Assembly: GCA_964587515.1 (NCBI GenBank)
Contig: CAZPMO010000115.1
Location: forward strand, 1 to 15,712
Direction: 5' to 3'
Length of the DNA stretch: 15,712 bases
DNA from: CAZPMO01 sp964587515
Lineage (GTDB): Bacteria > Pseudomonadota > Alphaproteobacteria > MPNO01
Shown: in pieces, positions 12,621-15,712 of the stretch
How the letters are laid out: each line of letters starts with the position of its first letter
Numbering within the stretch: the stretch's first letter is position 1
Notes under the pieces: model-generated
The model's database searches: none
What the model saw: only the letters and a program-made list of their open reading frames with translations
What the model was told of the DNA's origin: nothing
Made by a program: the position numbers and the translations under genes

Positions 12621-12650
12621 TTATTACCCCGTCGTGGCGCATCGGTTCAA
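12621..12650 (-). promoter_or_regulatory. Candidate promoter of the desulfurase cluster, very close to the start codon
   Basis: On the minus strand TTGAAC (12650-12645) and TAATAA (12626-12621) are 18 bases apart. Only seven bases separate the -10 box from the ATG at 12613, so a transcript would begin at or near the start codon. No other equally good pair was seen. Confidence 0.4.
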
Positions 12651-12883
12651 GAATTCGGTTACGCGTTTCCGTTATGCTTGAATCCCGAGACCCTGTTTAT
12701 GTATGATCCCGCGCCGTTCAGGGAGCGCCCAAACAAAGATAAACGGACGCCGGACATGACCGGATGGTTATGCGGGCGTGTCAAAAGCGATGCCAGTGGT
12801 TAACGAATTGTATATGGAAAACTGCGTCTCGCGGCCGTCCTTTGGCGACCGTGCGACCCCTCGGATAGGAGCGCCCGCCGCCC

Positions 12884-13558
12884 ATGCCTGACGTGATCTT
12901 TAATGGCCCCGAGGGCCGGCTGGAAGGCCGCTATCATCAGAGCCGCACCCCCAACGCCCCGTTGGCGCTGCTGCTGCACCCGCACCCCAAATATGGCGGG
13001 ACCATGAACAACCGGGTGACCTATCAGCTTTTCAACGCCTTCACCGAGCGCGGCTTCTCGGCGCTGCGGTTCAACTTCAGGGGCGTTGGTCGTTCCCAGG
13101 GCGTCTATGACGACGGGGTGGGCGAGCTTTCGGACGCGGCCGCGGCGCTCGACTGGCTGCAGGCCTCGAATCCCGATGCCCCGCAATGCTGGATCGGCGG
13201 GTTTTCGTTCGGCGCCTGGATCGGGATGCAGTTGCTGATGCGGCGGCCGGAGATCACCGGATTCCTGTCTATCGCGCCGCCCGCCAGCATGTATGATTTC
13301 ACCTTCCTGGCGCCGTGCCCGGTTTCCGGACTGATGGTGCATGGCGGCGACGACGACGTGGTGCCCGAGGAATCCGTCGCCACGCTGGTCCACAAGCTTT
13401 CCAACCAGCGCGCGATCACGATCGATTACCATGTCGTGCCGGGCGCCAATCACTTTTTCACCGACAAGATCGACGAGATGACCGCCTGCGTCGACGAATT
13501 CCTCGACAAGGCGTTGGCGGAACAGGCCGCCCTCGCCGCCGCCGCCGCGGAAGACTGA
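12884..13558 (+). CDS. Alpha/beta hydrolase
   Basis: The 224-residue protein has the compact serine hydrolase pattern of the short bacterial family often annotated as alpha/beta hydrolase or dienelactone-like. Visible are LLLHPHPKYGGTMNN (30-43) with the oxyanion HPHP-GG region, RFNFRGVGRSQG (62-73), the nucleophile elbow GGFSFGAW with Ser108, the acid in VHGGDDDVVP (Asp156-158) and His190 in GANHFF. No signal peptide is present, so it is cytoplasmic. An Ala/Glu-rich tail ends the chain. ATG at 12884 has GGAG about a dozen bases upstream, a rather long spacing. It is divergent from the desulfurase cluster and converges with anmK. The substrate is unknown. Confidence 0.88.
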   Translation: MPDVIFNGPEGRLEGRYHQSRTPNAPLALLLHPHPKYGGTMNNRVTYQLFNAFTERGFSALRFNFRGVGRSQGVYDDGVGELSDAAAALDWLQASNPDAPQCWIGGFSFGAWIGMQLLMRRPEITGFLSIAPPASMYDFTFLAPCPVSGLMVHGGDDDVVPEESVATLVHKLSNQRAITIDYHVVPGANHFFTDKIDEMTACVDEFLDKALAEQAALAAAAAED

Positions 13559-13570
13559 TACTTTTTTTGT

Positions 13571-14641
13571 CTATGCGGCGAACACCCGGCCGCCCGGCAT
13601 TGGCTGGGCGACGCCGGTGGTGCCGGGCAGGCTGAGCGGCAGTCCCTTGAGCGCGCGCACCGCCAGGAAGGCGAAGGCCTGAGCCTCCAGCGCGTCGCCG
13701 TTCCAGCCGACCGCCTCGACCGGCATTACCGGCACGCCCAGCATATCGGCCAGCCGCTTCATCAGCGTGGCGTTATGGCGTCCGCCGCCGGTCACCAGCC
13801 AGCGTCCGGGCGCGGCCGGCAGGTGGTCGCATGCCCGCGCCACCGCGCGGCAGGTCAGCTCGGCCAGGGTCGCCGCGCCGTCGGCCGGGCTCAGCCCCGT
13901 TACCGGCGCGGTGTCGAAGTCCAACCGGTCAAGTGATTTCGGCGGTGGTCGCGTGAAATACGGATGCGCGAGACAGGCATCGACGATCGCCGTGTCCACG
14001 GTCCCCGTGGCCGCCAGTGCGCCGCCCGCGTCGAAGCGCTGGCCGGTATGGAAACGCACCCACTCATCCATCAGCGTATTGCCCGGCCCGGTGTCGAAGG
14101 CGACGATGTCGTCCTCGTTCGCGCCGATCCAGGTGACGTTGGCGATGCCGCCGATATTGAGCACCGCGACCGGCCGGTCCATCTCTTCGCACAGCGCGCG
14201 ATGATAGAGCGGCGCGAACGGCGCGCCTTCGCCGCCGGCCGCCACATCGGCGGCGCGAAAATCGCACACCACCTCGATGCCGGTCAGCCGGGCCAGCAAC
14301 GCCCCGTCGCCGATCTGCACCGTCACGCCGTCTTGTGGCCGGTGATCGATGGTGTGGCCGTGAAATCCCACCACCCTGATATCGCCGGGCGCGAGGCCGT
14401 TTTCCGCCAGCAGTTGGTTGACGATCCCGGCGTGGGCCTCGGTGACCGCGCGCGCGACATCGTCGACGGCGCCACGCGCGCCCAACACGGCGCGGATGCG
14501 TTCGCGCAGACCGGACTCGTATGGCGCCGTCAGGGTGGGGCCGAACCCGGTGACCCGCACGCCGTCGGTTTCCAGCACCGCCGCGTCGATGCCGTCGAGC
14601 GAGGTGCCGCTCATCAGGCCGATGGCGGTTTCCGGCGCCAT
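13571..14641 (-). CDS. anmK: Anhydro-N-acetylmuramic acid kinase
   Basis: AnmK phosphorylates and hydrolyses 1,6-anhydro-MurNAc from cell-wall turnover to MurNAc-6-phosphate, feeding peptidoglycan recycling. The 356-residue length is normal. The ASKHA-fold motifs are clear: IGLMSGTSLDGID (7-19), GFHGHTI, VVCDFRAADVAAGGEGAPFAPLYH (124-147), LNIGGIANVT, FDTGPGNTLMDEW with the probable catalytic Asp183, and VTGGGRHN followed by GWNGDALEAQAFAFLAVR near the end. ATG at 14641 is four bases after the stop of the deacetylase-like gene, so the two are almost certainly co-transcribed. A T7 run at 13562-13568 lies between this gene and the converging hydrolase gene but has no neat adjacent stem. Confidence 0.96.
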   Translation of the reverse strand: MAPETAIGLMSGTSLDGIDAAVLETDGVRVTGFGPTLTAPYESGLRERIRAVLGARGAVDDVARAVTEAHAGIVNQLLAENGLAPGDIRVVGFHGHTIDHRPQDGVTVQIGDGALLARLTGIEVVCDFRAADVAAGGEGAPFAPLYHRALCEEMDRPVAVLNIGGIANVTWIGANEDDIVAFDTGPGNTLMDEWVRFHTGQRFDAGGALAATGTVDTAIVDACLAHPYFTRPPPKSLDRLDFDTAPVTGLSPADGAATLAELTCRAVARACDHLPAAPGRWLVTGGGRHNATLMKRLADMLGVPVMPVEAVGWNGDALEAQAFAFLAVRALKGLPLSLPGTTGVAQPMPGGRVFAA

Positions 14642-14645
14642 GGGC

Positions 14646-15515
14646 TTAGAACGTCGCGCCGGAGTTCAGATAATGGTCGATGATCTCGGAGCCGGTCGCG
14701 AGCCACACATCGTCATGGCCGCAGATATATTCGAGCGCCGAATCGAGCGCCCCGATGCGATGCGGCACGCCGATCACGAACGGGTGCAGACAGATCGCCA
14801 TCACCCGGCCCGACTCCGCGCTTTCGCGATAGAGCGTGTCGAACTGGCGGCGCATCATGGTCTCGAACTCGTCGGCGGTGCGCCCCATGCGCATCATCTG
14901 CGGCAGATCGTTGATCTCGCCCGAATAGGGAATCGAGGCGATCTGTTTGCCGCCCACATCCATCAGATAGGGCTGGTCGTCGTTGATCCAGTCGGCCACA
15001 TAGGTCGCGCCCGCCTCGATCAGATAGTCCAGCGTGTGCCAGGATTGCTGCAGGCCCGACGACAGCCAGCCGCGCGGCCGTTTGCCGGTGGCGCGCTCGA
15101 TGCGGTCGAACGTGTCCATGACGACCTTGTGTTCCTCGTCCGGCTCCATCAGGTGCAGATAGCGCGAATTCGACTGGTTGTGCCCCATGAACTCCCAGTC
15201 GAGCGCCACCGCGTCCTCGATGATCTCGGGATAGTCGTCGCAGACCTCGGAATTCAGGGTGACCGTGCCGCGGATACCGTGCTTGGTGAGGACGTCCATG
15301 ATGCGGAAGACGCCGACCCGCGCGCCGTAATCGCGCGGCGCCCAGTTGATGATATCGGGCGCCATGCCGGTGCCGCCGGGAACCGGCTCGTTCAACGGGA
15401 AGGTCTCGATATTGGGGACCACCCAGAGCGCCACCCGCGCGCCGTTGGGCCAGGTGATCTTGGGCCGGCGGTTGATCGGCGTATAGGGGAACGGTCCGTA
15501 GCGTTGCGGCTCCAT
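14646..15515 (-). CDS. NodB/PuuE-like polysaccharide deacetylase family protein
   Basis: The 289-residue protein belongs to the polysaccharide deacetylase (NodB-fold) superfamily, in the branch near PuuE allantoinase rather than classical chitin deacetylases. Family features are RVALWVVPNIETFPLNEPVPGG (27-48), RVGVFRIMDVLTKHGIRGTVTLNSEVC, WEFMGHNQSNSRYLH (107-121), RPRGWLSSGLQQSWHTLDYLIEAGATYVADWINDDQPY, and LHPFVIGVPHRI (243-254). The usual metal motif with a second histidine four residues after the first is not visible: His112 is followed by N-Q-S-N-S. PuuE itself works without metal, so this need not mean inactivity. ATG at 15515 is chosen because GGGAGG lies nine bases upstream; an earlier in-frame start adds 27 unconvincing residues. 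Pairing with anmK hints at a cell-wall or amide-hydrolysis role, but the substrate is unknown. Confidence 0.85.
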   Translation of the reverse strand: MEPQRYGPFPYTPINRRPKITWPNGARVALWVVPNIETFPLNEPVPGGTGMAPDIINWAPRDYGARVGVFRIMDVLTKHGIRGTVTLNSEVCDDYPEIIEDAVALDWEFMGHNQSNSRYLHLMEPDEEHKVVMDTFDRIERATGKRPRGWLSSGLQQSWHTLDYLIEAGATYVADWINDDQPYLMDVGGKQIASIPYSGEINDLPQMMRMGRTADEFETMMRRQFDTLYRESAESGRVMAICLHPFVIGVPHRIGALDSALEYICGHDDVWLATGSEIIDHYLNSGATF

Positions 15516-15614
15516 GGTGTCGTGCCTCCCGTGAATTTTTGTTGGCGGTGTTCGTAGCCTGGGCAAAATTGTCCGGCGCGGCGCGGCGCGCGTCAAATGT
15601 TTTCGGGCAATATC

Positions 15615-15690
15615 CTTCGAGACGGGCCTTCGGCCCTCCTCAGGATGAGGAGATAGCTAGCTTTCCTCATCCTGGAGACCTTTGCGTGGG
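15615..15690. repeat. Imperfect inverted intergenic repeat, resembling dispersed alphaproteobacterial elements
   Basis: CAGGATGAGGA (15641-15651) pairs perfectly with TCCTCATCCTG (15664-15674) around a 12-base loop containing AGCTAGCT. Just before it, GGGCC-TTC-GGCCC forms a second small hairpin (15624-15636). The wording CCTTCGAGACG...CCTCAGGATGAGGA resembles a palindromic repeat found many times in intergenic regions of several alphaproteobacteria; the right arm looks like a decayed reverse copy. There is no coding frame from 15516 to the right edge. Confidence 0.7.
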
Positions 15691-15712
15691 GGGTGATTTG
15701 GGGTGGACGGGT

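Noticed and set aside
11414..12706. Plus-strand open frame of 430 codons opposite the desulfurase
   Set aside because: Antisense to a gene with a PLP lysine and catalytic cysteine in place; translation is composition-like, rich in Arg, Gly, Asp and His.
13516..13570. GGCGG/CCGCC stem and T7 run considered as a terminator for the alpha/beta hydrolase gene
   Set aside because: The stem ends about 30 bases before the T-run, too far for an intrinsic terminator; the GC stretch is explained by an Ala-rich C-terminus.
14418..15557. Plus-strand open frame of 379 codons opposite the deacetylase-like gene and the anmK start
   Set aside because: No motif, no ribosome site and it covers two well-supported minus-strand genes.
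1..15712. Search for transposases, integrases, phage genes, toxin-antitoxin pairs or a biosynthetic cluster
   Set aside because: None seen; every sizeable gene belongs to core metabolism, envelope maintenance or an unassigned small family.

Overview
The window is about 15.7 kb of GC-rich bacterial chromosome. It most likely comes from an alphaproteobacterium of the Rhodospirillales or a nearby order. I infer this from the gene families: aroQ next to accB, a PAS_5-domain protein, an adrenodoxin-type ferredoxin beside a cysteine desulfurase, a short histone H1-like protein, and an elongator-type tRNA-Met with a G1-U72 pair. The sequence is a draft assembly: ten Ns at 5959-5968 interrupt one gene, and the first ~230 bases look joined to the rest at an abnormal point.

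Layout, left to right. 1-505: the tail of a TrkA_C/RCK_C-like domain on the plus strand runs into the 5' part of accB on the minus strand. The accB part stops before its biotinylation site, so this is either a chimera or a rearrangement. 502-963 (minus): aroQ, 3-dehydroquinate dehydratase, overlapping accB by ATGA. 1213-2208 (plus): a PAS_5 protein and a small one-helix membrane protein of unknown function. 2362-3492 (plus): a fold-III ornithine/lysine decarboxylase with its own promoter and a structured leader. 3495-5728 (minus): an M48 metalloprotease with a TPR tail, followed by a DsbA-like periplasmic oxidoreductase, probably one transcription unit for envelope proteostasis. 5706-8415 (plus): a divergent gamma-glutamyltransferase-like lipoprotein containing the assembly gap, then a class I/II aminotransferase. 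8416-8789: a gene-poor stretch with palindromes and a terminator-like hairpin, leading to a 76-residue histone H1-like protein (8790-9020), a strong terminator, and a tRNA-Met gene with a near-consensus promoter.

9299-12613 (minus): a compact cluster in transcription order of cysteine desulfurase, 2Fe-2S ferredoxin, TenA and MnmA. The desulfurase can supply sulfur to MnmA for tRNA 2-thiouridine; the ferredoxin fits Fe-S assembly and TenA fits thiamine salvage. 12884-13558 (plus): an alpha/beta hydrolase. 13571-15515 (minus): a NodB/PuuE-like deacetylase-fold protein followed by anmK (anhydromuropeptide recycling). The right edge carries an imperfect inverted repeat that resembles dispersed intergenic repeats of alphaproteobacteria.

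Most of the window is ordinary core metabolism. I found no convincing new defence, mobile or biosynthetic system. The points most worth a second look are the broken accB junction, the gap inside the GGT-like gene and its non-canonical nucleophile region, the repeat-built histone-like gene with a terminator-like hairpin in its leader, the decarboxylase leader, and the possibly leaderless start of the sulfur-transfer cluster.
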